Part shown: positions 43,120-52,322 of the stretch, in pieces
Numbering within the stretch: position 1 is the stretch's first letter
How the letters are laid out: every line of letters begins with the position of its first letter
Source of the DNA: Prevotella sp.
GTDB taxonomy: Bacteria > Bacteroidota > Bacteroidia > Bacteroidales > Muribaculaceae
Direction of reading: 5' to 3'
DNA: 64,000 nucleotides
Assembly (NCBI GenBank): GCA_023662865.1
Contig: JAMPIK010000002.1
Location: 62,001-126,000 of the forward strand
Program-made: the position numbers and the translations under genes
Notes under the pieces: generated by a model
The model's database searches: none
The model's input: only the letters and a program-made list of their open reading frames with translations
What the model was told of the DNA's origin: nothing

Positions 43120-44250
43120 ATGCCGGGCGTTTACGTTCATATTCCATACTGCCGCAGCAAATGCTTCTACTGCGATTTTTACAGTGTCGGCTCAAAGAAT
43201 GCTCCATGGCATGACTATGTCTCGGCTCTTTTGACCGAAGCAAAAGCCCGGCGTTCGGAATTTGAAACATTCAACTCATCTGCACCGCTCACTTTATATA
43301 TAGGTGGAGGAACACCGTCGCAAATGCCTACCTATGAGTTGGAAAGGCTCATTGACGGCCTCCGCGAGTCATTGTCGCTCACCCGGTTGCAAGAATTTAC
43401 CGTAGAATTAAACCCCGAAGATGTAACGGCGGAGCTTGCGGCAAGCCTCTTACAAACAGGAGTTAACCGGGTAAGCATGGGCATACAGACCTTTGATGAC
43501 GCCGTGCTCAAAGCGATAGGCCGGCGGCACTCATCTGCCACTGCGCTCAATGCCTGTTCCATATTGCGAAACTCATTCTCAAATATCAGTATTGACCTGA
43601 TGTTTGGCTTGCCGCTGCAAACAATGCAGAGCTGGGAACATACATTAAGAACGGCAATAAACCTTAATCCGGAACATATCTCCGCGTATTCGCTGATGTG
43701 GGAAGAGCGTACCGCGCTGTATAAAATGTTGAAAACCGGTAGGATAGAGGCCTGTGAAGAAGACTTGAATGAAGAAATGTTCCTGGCCCTCACAGAGGCA
43801 TTATCCGAAGCCGGGTATCAGCAATATGAAATCTCAAACTATTGCAAGTCGGGATTCAAGTCTGTACATAATTCCTCTTATTGGAGCGGAGAGCCGTATC
43901 TTGGTCTCGGTCCGGCGGCACATTCGTATGACGGAAGCACCATTCGTCGTGCTAACCCGGCTGATATCAAGACATATATAAAGCAGCTCAACTCAACCGG
44001 ACAGCCTCTGTATTCACAAGAAATACTCACACCTTCTGAACTCCGTGAGGAATATATAATGACTCGCTTGCGCTGTTGCGAAGGCATTAATCTCTCAGAC
44101 TACGCGAAGCGATTTGGTCAAAAAGCGCTAAACACACTAATAGACAAAGCCAAAGCCAACACGAAACTTCTAAAATTAAATCCTACAAGTATCAGTCTGA
44201 CACATGAGGCCATAATGATTTCCGACACTGCAATTCTCGCACTGATATAG
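43120..44250 (+). CDS. hemW: Radical SAM heme chaperone HemW
   Basis: A 376-residue HemN-like radical SAM protein. The [4Fe-4S] motif is C11-RSK-C15-FY-C18 (CX3CX2C), followed by DFYS. GGGTPSQMP, VELNPEDVT, NRVSMGIQTFDD, the SIDLMFGLPLQT segment and EISNYCKSGFKSVHN are as in HemW. Members shorter than true HemN and with this C-terminal region insert heme into respiratory proteins rather than oxidise coproporphyrinogen. Lies 27 nt after dnaX and is probably co-transcribed. Confidence 0.94.
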   Translation: MPGVYVHIPYCRSKCFYCDFYSVGSKNAPWHDYVSALLTEAKARRSEFETFNSSAPLTLYIGGGTPSQMPTYELERLIDGLRESLSLTRLQEFTVELNPEDVTAELAASLLQTGVNRVSMGIQTFDDAVLKAIGRRHSSATALNACSILRNSFSNISIDLMFGLPLQTMQSWEHTLRTAINLNPEHISAYSLMWEERTALYKMLKTGRIEACEEDLNEEMFLALTEALSEAGYQQYEISNYCKSGFKSVHNSSYWSGEPYLGLGPAAHSYDGSTIRRANPADIKTYIKQLNSTGQPLYSQEILTPSELREEYIMTRLRCCEGINLSDYAKRFGQKALNTLIDKAKANTKLLKLNPTSISLTHEAIMISDTAILALI

Positions 44251-44307
44251 AACTATATCCATGGCAAAATTGTATTAACAAGAAAACATTTAAACAATTT
44301 TAAGGCT

Positions 44308-44646
44308 ATGAAGACAAAATTTACATTCAGCTCAACGACACGACGTCATATGCACAATCTCCTGATAGCCTCCGTGGCCTCAATAGCAATAATGCTCTCA
44401 TCAACTTCATGCAGCCATACCGGTGCATACTGGGGTGTGGATCAAAGCTATACGGTAGGTAACGGCTCAGTCTACTATGGCGCATACGGAGGTGACGGTC
44501 CCCACGGCCACTATAACAAAAAGCAATATAAAAAGTACCTGAAGCAGCAGAAGAAGCTCCGCAAACAGCAAGAAAAGCTCCGCAAGAAACAGCAAAAGCA
44601 CAACAAAAAGCACCACCCCAAACGCCACCGCCACCACGATGACTGA
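44308..44646 (+). CDS. Small lipoprotein with Lys/Gln/His-rich tail
   Basis: A 112-residue protein with an N-terminal hydrophobic segment ending in a lipobox (STSC, about Cys35). A Gly/Tyr-rich stretch follows (YWGVDQSYTVGNGSVYYG), then a strongly basic coiled-coil-like run of Lys and Gln (about 70-95) and a His-rich end (HNKKHHPKRHRHHDD). The tail could bind metal ions or anionic polymers; that is inference. 57 nt after hemW. No family recognised. A charged low-complexity composition makes overlapping frames open too, but the signal peptide and lipobox support this one. Confidence 0.7.
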   Translation: MKTKFTFSSTTRRHMHNLLIASVASIAIMLSSTSCSHTGAYWGVDQSYTVGNGSVYYGAYGGDGPHGHYNKKQYKKYLKQQKKLRKQQEKLRKKQQKHNKKHHPKRHRHHDD

Positions 44647-45044
44647 AACATGTCAGTGATGATACACTCCGTACAATTTTGGGAAGGTGCAACCGCTATG
44701 CAGTTGGGGTGGGATTGCGGCCTTAACCCCACGAAGATTCGTGCCTTTGGCACTCGCATATCGAGGTGTTAACTTTGTGGAAGCGCCATGCGCTTCATTA
44801 CCCAGACTCTTTTACAGTAAACCTGAATTGGCAACATTATTTTACAAGGAAATATGCTAACGAGATTAACCGGGCTATTGTATTGCATCCCGTAAATCTG
44901 CGGTATGAGGACAATATTCTGTACTTTCCGGTTTATATGGCTTTCTTGCTCTAACACGTTTGCCGACGGCAGGGACGAGATATATCGAACCCCTGCCGGG
45001 GAGAGGGTATCAACGTCTTGCGGCCTGTGAAGCTTGAATTATTT
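44647..45044. other. Gene-free stretch (398 bp)
   Basis: No supported gene. It contains a hairpin at 44967-44998 (CGGCAGGG with CCCTGCCG, 16-nt loop) without a T tract. A short open frame of 62 codons at 44766-44954 has no recognisable features. Nothing else was seen. Confidence 0.5.
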
Positions 45045-46388
45045 TTAGAAGGAGAATTGGAAGAGGGCGTCAATTCGGTTGGCGGAGGCGTGTTCGCCGT
45101 TGAAATTGTGGCGTGAGCCGAGCAAGTACTCTATGCCCACCTGCATGCGCGGGGTCGGTTCGTAAAACAGGTTGACCGCACCGTACAGTCCGTACTTGTA
45201 GGAGGAGTCTTTCACTGTGTATTTCGGGAAATAGCGAGCTTCGCCCAGGGCGAGTCCGGCGTACAGATTAGGCAAGAAGTTGAATTTCGCGCCTACATTC
45301 AGGCCCATTGATGTGGGAGCATACAGTCGTCCGGGTGTGTCATTGTCAGCTACAAGGTCAAAGTTGCCTATGGAAAGGTCGCCCATTGTGGACTCGTAGC
45401 CCTGCCCGGTGTTTCCTACAAAGTATAGAGCAAGCCGGTTGTAAGGGTAAGCTACTCCGGAGAGTTGAACAGCCCACCCGATTTTGTTGCGGTTTTTGCC
45501 GACTACAAGGTCGCGATAGGGGAGCACTCTGAACATGCCGGTGAGGCGTATATGCCCGGCCCGGGGAAGAGCATATTGCCCGAAAACAATAATGTCAGGA
45601 AACCAGTCGGATAGTTGCTTTGTCTGTTCGCCGTCTGCATCAGACGATGATGAGGGCATCTCGACAGAGGTGGATATTGACCACGGTGATTTACCGAAAT
45701 TATGATCCCAACGGATTAACATACGGGTGTCCGAGCACAGACCGTTTTGTCCGGCGCCGTCAATTGTGGGGGCTTCTGCATCACCGTCTTGTATAGCGGA
45801 AGGTGCCCAACCCACAGTCAAACCTTTGAATTGAGCGTAAGCTTTCTTTAGCTTGAAAGTGTGGCCGTTTCCTTGAAAATTACCTTGAATGAAACCGACT
45901 ATGTCGCCGAGCGTTTTGTTTCGGCCTATAATGCGCATGAAGATTGCAGTGCCATCGGGAGTGCCGTCAAGTTTTCTGCGTTGCGAGGGATCTTTGGGCA
46001 CAGGTATCATGTAGGGAATGAAGCCGTTAACGGGCACGGAACCGTTGAAATCGTACCATGCTCTCATTCTTACCACACCGCCCACGCCCATAGCGAGTTT
46101 GGCATCTTTGCTCATAAGCAGGAAGTAAGGAGCCAACGGATCCTGAAAATGACGGTATTGGTCTACATAGAAGGAATTTATGAGATACTCGATGGAATCT
46201 TTGGCAGCCATAGGTTCATCGGAAGTGCCCACATACAAAATCTTATGAGATTCTTTCAGCTTTGCGTCTTTTATTTCCTGAGCTGTGTTTGTGGACAGAC
46301 TCATTTTTGCCGGGGGCAGTGAGTCTGTTTGTGCGGCAGCCGTAAAAAGCGTGCATAAGGCTATCAGTAGTGTGTTCAGTCTTTTCAT
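45045..46388 (-). CDS. Outer-membrane porin (DcaP-like)
   Basis: A 447-residue exported protein: signal peptide 1-19, an N-terminal segment of about 75 residues that may form a periplasmic coiled coil, then a barrel with alternating strands, starting around MGVGGVVRMRAWYDF and ending in phenylalanine (LFQFSF). The pattern of RWDHNFGKSPWSISTSVEMP-like strands and the DAEAPTIDGAG loop fits DcaP-type trimeric porins. It probably lets small solutes cross the outer membrane. It stands alone on the minus strand, with no clear promoter consensus. Confidence 0.82.
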   Translation of the reverse strand: MKRLNTLLIALCTLFTAAAQTDSLPPAKMSLSTNTAQEIKDAKLKESHKILYVGTSDEPMAAKDSIEYLINSFYVDQYRHFQDPLAPYFLLMSKDAKLAMGVGGVVRMRAWYDFNGSVPVNGFIPYMIPVPKDPSQRRKLDGTPDGTAIFMRIIGRNKTLGDIVGFIQGNFQGNGHTFKLKKAYAQFKGLTVGWAPSAIQDGDAEAPTIDGAGQNGLCSDTRMLIRWDHNFGKSPWSISTSVEMPSSSSDADGEQTKQLSDWFPDIIVFGQYALPRAGHIRLTGMFRVLPYRDLVVGKNRNKIGWAVQLSGVAYPYNRLALYFVGNTGQGYESTMGDLSIGNFDLVADNDTPGRLYAPTSMGLNVGAKFNFLPNLYAGLALGEARYFPKYTVKDSSYKYGLYGAVNLFYEPTPRMQVGIEYLLGSRHNFNGEHASANRIDALFQFSF

Positions 46389-46454
46389 AGTTTTATAGTT
46401 AGAGGGTTTGTTTTATAACACTCATGTTTTAATAAGGTTCATATAGTGAGGGAA

Positions 46455-46497
46455 TACAAAAACGGCAGACATTGCTGCCCGCCGTTCATAAAGATTA
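46455..46497 (-). terminator. Probable terminator of the repeat-containing surface protein gene
   Basis: On the minus strand a GC-rich hairpin (AACGGCGGGCAG...CTGCCGTT, with a bulge) runs into TTTTTG. It lies about 25 nt after the stop codon at 46519. Confidence 0.55.
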
Positions 46498-46518
46498 TTT
46501 GGCCAAAATTACCTTGAA

Positions 46519-49500
46519 TCAATTTATAGAACCAGCCTTAATCATCACGCGGCGTACCGCCATGTGAGTGGCATCGGCTGCTTTGATTATATACAAACCG
46601 TTTGTGAGTTCTGTTTCATCGGCTTTTACGGATTTGAGCAATGCTCCGCTCATGTCGTAAACTTCAATTACGGGTGCATCAAAACCGGTGACGATTACTT
46701 TGTTTGCTTTAACTGTAATGTCCGCACCATCTGTATATACAGCACTTACGGCGAGAGTTTCGTCTACTTCGTAAGTGAGTTTTACAGTTGAGTTCACATT
46801 ACCGATGATTGGCTTGGCATCTGCTGTTACCGCTTGTATCATACCTTCGTTGATTGTGATTGTGTATGTGCCGGAAGTTGTAATCTCCTTATCAAGAGTA
46901 AGAGTAAATCCGTCTTCTGTTTTAGAAAGAGCTGCGGTTGCAACTGTTTCATAATCAGAATTGAACACACTTATAGTCTTGGACTCATCGGCGAGCGCGA
47001 GGCTCTCGCCGCCGGTCCATACGGTATTGATTGTCTTGAGGGTGGCAACTTTTGAGTTGTCTGCCGGGTCGGCACTTACGAAAGTAACAACCGGAGAATC
47101 CACTATTGTATAAGAGATAGTGAACTTGGCGTTTTCAGTACCCTCAACCTTGGTCATTGTTTTGTCCATGCCGAACAGTGCACCGGCTTTCACTGTGATT
47201 GTATATGTGCCGGGGTCAGTGATTTCGGTTGTGGGTTTGAGAATATATTTATCGTTCATGTTGCGGATATTGGCGTTCGCAATCGTTTCATTATTCTCAT
47301 TCTCGATTGTCACAAATTCAGAACCTGCAAATTCAATGCCGACAACGGGGTCGCCGCCGGTGAGTTCAAGGTTAATCTGTTTGAGCGATTGCATGATAGA
47401 GCCGGAAGCCGGATTTGCAGATACAAATTCAACTTTGGGCATATCCACAACTGTATATGTGAAAGAACATTCCTCAATTTCAGAACCTTCAACTTTTGTC
47501 ATATCATTGCCGTCTGCTGACATTGCCCATATCGCACCTTTGTTTACGGTGAGGGTGTATGCACCGGAAGCTGTTACGGCATCTTTCAGTTTGATGACAT
47601 ATCCGGTAGGCATATTGCGGATACTTCCGCCGGTAACCACTTCACCGGATGCATCTTTTAGAGATACTCCTTCATAGCCGCTGACTGATTCGCAGCCGAT
47701 TGCCGGGTTGATTGCCTCTCCTGAGAGTTCGATGTTGAACTGGCTGAGCTTGTTGACTGTAGAGCCGGAGGCCGGAGTAATGGAGACGATTTGTACGGGG
47801 TCGGCTTTGGGGGCTTCCACTATCTCGTATGTGAGTTTTACACTTGTATTCACATTTCCGTTCACCGGCTTGTTGTCAGCGGTTACAGCTTGAATTATTC
47901 CTGACGGAATTGTGATGGAGTAAGAGCCGGGGGTAGTGACCTCACTGTCAAGAGTTATTGCAAATCCGTTATCGGTTTTTGAGAAAGAACCGGTTGCAAC
48001 AGTATCATAAGAGGCGTTGAGAAGGGGGGCTGTCTTTGTGTCGTTGGCGAGGATTAGACCTTCACCGCCGGTCCATGTCGTGTTGATGGTCTTGAGAGAA
48101 TTTACCTTTGACTCGTTTTCGGGGTCGGCACTTACAAATGTAACCGCCGGCAAATCAACCACTGTGTAAGTCAAAGTGGTAGTTGCAGATTCGGTACCAA
48201 TAACAGGCTGATATGTGCCATCGATTGCATACAACGCGCCTTTTTTGAAGGTGATTGTGTATGTGCCCGGATCGGAGACAGTCGGGCTCGCCTTCATTAT
48301 GTACTTGCCGTTCATGTTGGCAACACTAGCTTTCGCTACCTCCTCGTTGCTCTCATTCTGAATTGAGATGTATTCCTTTCCGGCACATTCAATTCCGAAA
48401 ACGGGGCTGCCGCCGGAGAGTTCGAGGGTCAGCTGCTTGATTTGACTGAGTACGGAGCCGTTTTCGGGAGAGGCCGACTCAATCTTGACTTGCGCCATAT
48501 CCACCACAGTGTATTCAAAAGAGCAAGCGGCTATGTCGGTACCTTCAACTTTCTCAGTTTCATAACCGTTGTCTTTGAGCTTAATAGCCCAGACAGAACC
48601 GGCTTTTACATTAATTGTATACTTACCTGCAGTTGTTATGGCGGATTTCAGTTTGATGATGGGGCCGCTTCCGGCATCGCGAATACCGCCTGTGGTGACT
48701 TCATCACCGGCTTCGTTTGTTACGGAGACAGCGGTATAACCGCTTACGAAGTCGTAGCCTACATTGGGGTCAACCGCGCCGGTGATCACGAGGTTGAGCT
48801 GGCTGAGCTTGTTGACTGTAGAGCCGGAGGCCGGAGTAATGGAGACGATTTGTACGGGGTCGGCTTTGGGGGCTTCCACTATCTCGTATGTGAGTTTTAC
48901 ACTTGTATTCACATTTCCGTTCACCGGCTTGTTGTCAGCGGTTACAGCTTGAATTATTCCTGACGGAATTGTGATGGAGTAAGAGCCGGGGGTAGTGACC
49001 TCACTGTCAAGAGTTATTGCAAATCCGTTATCGGTTTTTGAGAAAGAACCGGTTGCAACAGTATCATAAGAGGCGTTGAGAAGGGGGGCTGTCTTTGTGT
49101 CGTTGGCGAGGATTAGACCTTCACCGCCGGTCCATGTCGTGTTGATGGTCTTGAGAGAATTTACCTTTGACTCGTTTTCGGGGTCGGCACTTACAAATGT
49201 AACCGCCGGCAAATCAACCACTGTGTAAGTCAAAGTGGTAGTTGCAGATTCGGTACCAATAACAGGCTGATATGTGCCATCGATTGCATACAACGCGCCT
49301 TTTTTGAAGGTGATTGTGTATGTGCCCGGATCGGAGACAGTCGGGCTCGCCTTCATTATGTACTTGCCGTTCATGTTGGCAACACTAGCTTTCGCTACCT
49401 CCTCGTTGCTCTCATTCTGAATTGAGATGTATTCCTTTCCGGCACATTCAATTCCGAAAACGGGGCTGCCGCCGGAGAGTTCGAGGGTCAGCTGCTTGAT

Positions 49501-50064
49501 TTGACTGAGTACGGAGCCGTTTTCGGGAGAGGCCGACTCAATCTTGACTTGCGCCATATCCACCACAGTGTATTCAAAAGAGCAAGCGGCTATGTCGGTA
49601 CCTTCAACTTTCTCAGTTTCATAACCGTTGTCTTTGAGCTTAATAGCCCAGACAGAACCGGCTTTTACATTAATTGTATACTTACCTGCAGTTGTTATGG
49701 CGGATTTCAGTTTGATGATGGGGCCGCTTCCGGCATCGCGAATACCGCCTGTGGTGACTTCATCACCGGCTTCGTTTGTTACGGAGACAGCGGTATAACC
49801 GCTTACGAAGTCGTAGCCCACATTGGGGTCAACCGCGCCGGTGAGCACGAGGTTGAGCTGGCTGAGCTTGTTGACTGTAGAGCCGGAGGCCGGCGAAATT
49901 GAGGTTATTTGCACGGGAGCGACCTGGTCTGCGTATGCACTGAGCGCGAAGCCGGAGGTGCTTTCGGGAGACATGGCCGGTGTCAGAGCGGCAAATGCCA
50001 AAGCCGTGGCGGAAGCCAAAAGCAACCGCCTGACGGAGTCTGACTTGGGTAGCAGTCGTTTCAT
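46519..50064 (-). CDS. Repetitive secreted surface protein with tandemly duplicated modules
   Basis: A 1,181-residue protein. The N-terminus has a signal sequence (about 1-46). The body consists of three long modules of about 353 residues, each made of three related beta-sandwich repeats that begin SITPASGSTVNKLSQ, SASPENGSVLSQIKQ and SADPENESKVNSLKT. The repeats end in a TYTVVD-type strand. Modules 1 and 2 are almost identical (see the tandem repeat); module 3 is diverged. The last 75 residues (VIEVYDMSGALLKSV...LTNGLYIIKAAD) look like a T9SS type A sorting domain. Likely a surface filament or adhesin. A strong promoter lies upstream and is divergent from the operon at 50355. Confidence 0.85.
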   Translation of the reverse strand: MKRLLPKSDSVRRLLLASATALAFAALTPAMSPESTSGFALSAYADQVAPVQITSISPASGSTVNKLSQLNLVLTGAVDPNVGYDFVSGYTAVSVTNEAGDEVTTGGIRDAGSGPIIKLKSAITTAGKYTINVKAGSVWAIKLKDNGYETEKVEGTDIAACSFEYTVVDMAQVKIESASPENGSVLSQIKQLTLELSGGSPVFGIECAGKEYISIQNESNEEVAKASVANMNGKYIMKASPTVSDPGTYTITFKKGALYAIDGTYQPVIGTESATTTLTYTVVDLPAVTFVSADPENESKVNSLKTINTTWTGGEGLILANDTKTAPLLNASYDTVATGSFSKTDNGFAITLDSEVTTPGSYSITIPSGIIQAVTADNKPVNGNVNTSVKLTYEIVEAPKADPVQIVSITPASGSTVNKLSQLNLVITGAVDPNVGYDFVSGYTAVSVTNEAGDEVTTGGIRDAGSGPIIKLKSAITTAGKYTINVKAGSVWAIKLKDNGYETEKVEGTDIAACSFEYTVVDMAQVKIESASPENGSVLSQIKQLTLELSGGSPVFGIECAGKEYISIQNESNEEVAKASVANMNGKYIMKASPTVSDPGTYTITFKKGALYAIDGTYQPVIGTESATTTLTYTVVDLPAVTFVSADPENESKVNSLKTINTTWTGGEGLILANDTKTAPLLNASYDTVATGSFSKTDNGFAITLDSEVTTPGSYSITIPSGIIQAVTADNKPVNGNVNTSVKLTYEIVEAPKADPVQIVSITPASGSTVNKLSQFNIELSGEAINPAIGCESVSGYEGVSLKDASGEVVTGGSIRNMPTGYVIKLKDAVTASGAYTLTVNKGAIWAMSADGNDMTKVEGSEIEECSFTYTVVDMPKVEFVSANPASGSIMQSLKQINLELTGGDPVVGIEFAGSEFVTIENENNETIANANIRNMNDKYILKPTTEITDPGTYTITVKAGALFGMDKTMTKVEGTENAKFTISYTIVDSPVVTFVSADPADNSKVATLKTINTVWTGGESLALADESKTISVFNSDYETVATAALSKTEDGFTLTLDKEITTSGTYTITINEGMIQAVTADAKPIIGNVNSTVKLTYEVDETLAVSAVYTDGADITVKANKVIVTGFDAPVIEVYDMSGALLKSVKADETELTNGLYIIKAADATHMAVRRVMIKAGSIN
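47744..49893. repeat. Near-perfect 1,059-bp tandem repeat inside the surface protein gene
   Basis: The segment 47744-48802 recurs directly at 48803-49861, with the match extending to about 49893. The copies differ at only two positions by eye (around 48767 and 48786 versus 49826 and 49845). The period is 353 codons, so the reading frame is kept. The third, older module (46519-47743) has the same plan but much lower identity. Confidence 0.93.
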
Positions 50065-50139
50065 AAAGAGAGCTTGTTGTGGAGAAACGGCGAGATGAGA
50101 TTGAGCCGTTTCTCATGGTGAATAAAAGTTAATTTTTTG

Positions 50140-50171
50140 CAAAGCTAATAAAAAAAGCGAAGTAAAGCAAA
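50140..50171 (-). promoter_or_regulatory. Promoter of the repetitive surface protein gene
   Basis: On the minus strand TTTG (50171-50168), 20 nt, TAGCTTTG (50147-50140), a full match; leader about 70 nt. Confidence 0.8.
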
Positions 50172-50296
50172 AAATTATAATAGTTTAAATTTTTTAATTT
50201 TTTTAAATATAATTGATTTTCACGGGTTAAATAACAGAAATACTGCGAATTATATCTATATTATGTTTTACAACATATTTTTTATTCACCCCATAA

Positions 50297-50328
50297 TTTG
50301 TGTAATAAATTAGTTTATCTTAAATTTG
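50297..50328 (+). promoter_or_regulatory. Promoter of the Omp28-like/surface protein operon
   Basis: TTTG (50297-50300), 20 nt, TAAATTTG (50321-50328), a full match; leader about 20 nt to the ATG at 50355. Confidence 0.82.
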
Positions 50329-50354
50329 CAACATAAAATTTTACTGTTTCAGAT

Positions 50355-52307
50355 ATGATGAGAAAACTACTATTCAGCATGCTGGCCGGAGTATCTGTTT
50401 CGGCGATAGCACAAACCACCACGCCGGCGGCGGTATTCTCCGAGAATTTCCGCTCATCATGCGTGGAAGGGACACTCCCTGCCGGGTGGGTGACATACGG
50501 CAGCGGACAGATTTCAGCCGCCAAATGGGTGGAATATTTCGGCGACAAAGGAGAGGCTCCTTATTATCGTCCATTATCCATTGAGGGTGTGGACGCAGCT
50601 TGGAGCAACACTACTTACAGGTATGCCGAGACCGGCGATGAATGGCTCGTCACTCCAAAAATTCATATTGACAACGACTCACAGTTGCTGCAATTTACAG
50701 CCAACGCTTTCGGTGGGTTCGAGACAAATCGTTATCGTGTGTTGATTTCCGAAACCGGTCAGGCCAAAGAAGACTTCCGTGTCTCTCCTCTGATTAATAC
50801 CACGCTGAAAGGTACCACTACCGAAGTTTATAAAAAGACATCATATGTAGCTCTCAACGGGTATGCCGGTAAAGATATTTATCTGGCGTTTGTAAACAAA
50901 AGTACAGATGCCGACCTGTTGGGCTTTACCGACATTGAGGTGAGTCCGTATGCAATAAACTTGCAGAACCTCACACCCGAGGTGCTTCCGGCGGGTACTG
51001 AGTTTTCCATATCCTTTACGGCAGATGCGCGCCTTCCGCAAGACGTGCAGAGCTTCACAGTGAAACTGACAGCCTCCGACGGCACGGGAGGTACACGTAA
51101 AGTAGAGCAGCCCTGCGGCATAGGCGGTGCTCGCTTTGCCGTAACTTATCCGGAAATAAAACTGCCCGAAGGCGGTTTGACTTATACCGTAACCATAACT
51201 CCCGACTATGAGGGCGCACCCTCCACAACCTTGTATGGCGAGGTGAATGTACCTACAACCTCCTATCCTCCGGTGGCTGTAATTGAAGAATTTACCGGCA
51301 CATGGTGTGTGAATTGTCCGCGAGGCGCGGCTTTCCTTGCATATTATCAAGATACTTACACCGGAGCAAACGATAACTGCAAAGCGATTGGCATCGCTCT
51401 GCACGACAGTCGCGACCCGATGTATATAAAGAATTGTACATATTATACCGATGCATACACCTCTGCCGGAGTGCAGGGTCTCCCCTCTGCATTCTTCAAC
51501 CGTACAACATTGGCCGATCCCTCCGACAAGGAAGTGGTTGAGGAGATAGCAGCCACAAGAAGTAACTCTCTGATAAAAATCGATAAGATAAGCTACACCA
51601 AGGGGCAGCCGCTTAAGGTAGATTTCAGTGTGGAACATTCATACAATATGAAGAGCATGAACCGCAGGGTTGCTTTCGTAATTGTGGAAAACGGCGTGAA
51701 CCACGATGCAAGCAAGTATGAGCAGTCCAACGGCTTCTCCGGAATAACCAAACAGTCTATCGACAAAACTTACGGTGAAGGACTTTGGCCTTATTTCAAA
51801 TTTTATTGTCAAAACAAGGAGCTTATTCCGGCCAAGGATATGGTTTACAATCATGTGGCCCGCACCATTTATCCGGACTACAACGGCTTCGCGCTTGAAA
51901 GCAGCTGTACCGCCGAGGTCCCGGTAAAGCTTTCTACACAGTTCAATATGCCGGAGAATGTAGACAATCCGGAGAAGACCGCAGTGATTGCATTGTTGCT
52001 CAATTCCAACAACGGTGAGATTGTATCGGCCTGCGAAGTGGAAGCCGAAGACTTCAACAAAGACTTGGCGTCAGTGGAAAGTGTAGAGCCTGATTTCGCA
52101 ACCTTTGTGAAAAACGGCCACACATTGAGCATAGCATCTGCCGAAGGCATGAATGTTGGCATATACGGTGTCGACGGCTTGTGTGTGAAAAGCGTTCAGC
52201 TCCCTGCCGGTTCTCACAATATCGACTGCAGCTCTCTTTCCGGCATTATGATTGTAAAAATCTGCGGCAAGAGCGGTGAGACAATAGTAAGAAAATTTAA
52301 CTTTTAA
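50355..52307 (+). CDS. Secreted thioredoxin-fold (Omp28-like) protein with choice-of-anchor J domain
   Basis: A 650-residue exported protein. Signal peptide 1-20. A choice-of-anchor J-like beta-sandwich is at about 25-200 (GDEWLVTPKIHIDN). A linker Ig-like domain follows at about 205-305. A thioredoxin-like domain of the Omp28 type begins near 310 with EEFTGTWCVNCPRG (CxxC) and LPSAFFNR (cis-Pro region). The C-terminus (about 590-650: VGIYGVDGLCVKSV...SGIMIVKI) resembles a T9SS sorting domain. It may oxidise or reduce surface-protein disulfides or simply use the fold for binding. The next gene starts 15 nt later, in the same operon. Confidence 0.85.
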   Translation: MMRKLLFSMLAGVSVSAIAQTTTPAAVFSENFRSSCVEGTLPAGWVTYGSGQISAAKWVEYFGDKGEAPYYRPLSIEGVDAAWSNTTYRYAETGDEWLVTPKIHIDNDSQLLQFTANAFGGFETNRYRVLISETGQAKEDFRVSPLINTTLKGTTTEVYKKTSYVALNGYAGKDIYLAFVNKSTDADLLGFTDIEVSPYAINLQNLTPEVLPAGTEFSISFTADARLPQDVQSFTVKLTASDGTGGTRKVEQPCGIGGARFAVTYPEIKLPEGGLTYTVTITPDYEGAPSTTLYGEVNVPTTSYPPVAVIEEFTGTWCVNCPRGAAFLAYYQDTYTGANDNCKAIGIALHDSRDPMYIKNCTYYTDAYTSAGVQGLPSAFFNRTTLADPSDKEVVEEIAATRSNSLIKIDKISYTKGQPLKVDFSVEHSYNMKSMNRRVAFVIVENGVNHDASKYEQSNGFSGITKQSIDKTYGEGLWPYFKFYCQNKELIPAKDMVYNHVARTIYPDYNGFALESSCTAEVPVKLSTQFNMPENVDNPEKTAVIALLLNSNNGEIVSACEVEAEDFNKDLASVESVEPDFATFVKNGHTLSIASAEGMNVGIYGVDGLCVKSVQLPAGSHNIDCSSLSGIMIVKICGKSGETIVRKFNF

Positions 52308-52322
52308 CCGACTTATACTGAC

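Noticed and set aside
44766..44954. A 62-codon open frame in the gap before the porin gene
   Set aside because: No start signal, no family features; an equal-length frame exists on the opposite strand.
46519..50064. CRISPR array or satellite DNA suggested by the long repeats
   Set aside because: The repeats are 1,059 bp, coding and in frame; there are no short repeats with unique spacers anywhere in the window.
50841..51638. A 265-codon open frame antisense to the Omp28-like gene
   Set aside because: It is a mirror of a clear coding region and Cys/Arg/His-rich, as expected of a shadow frame.
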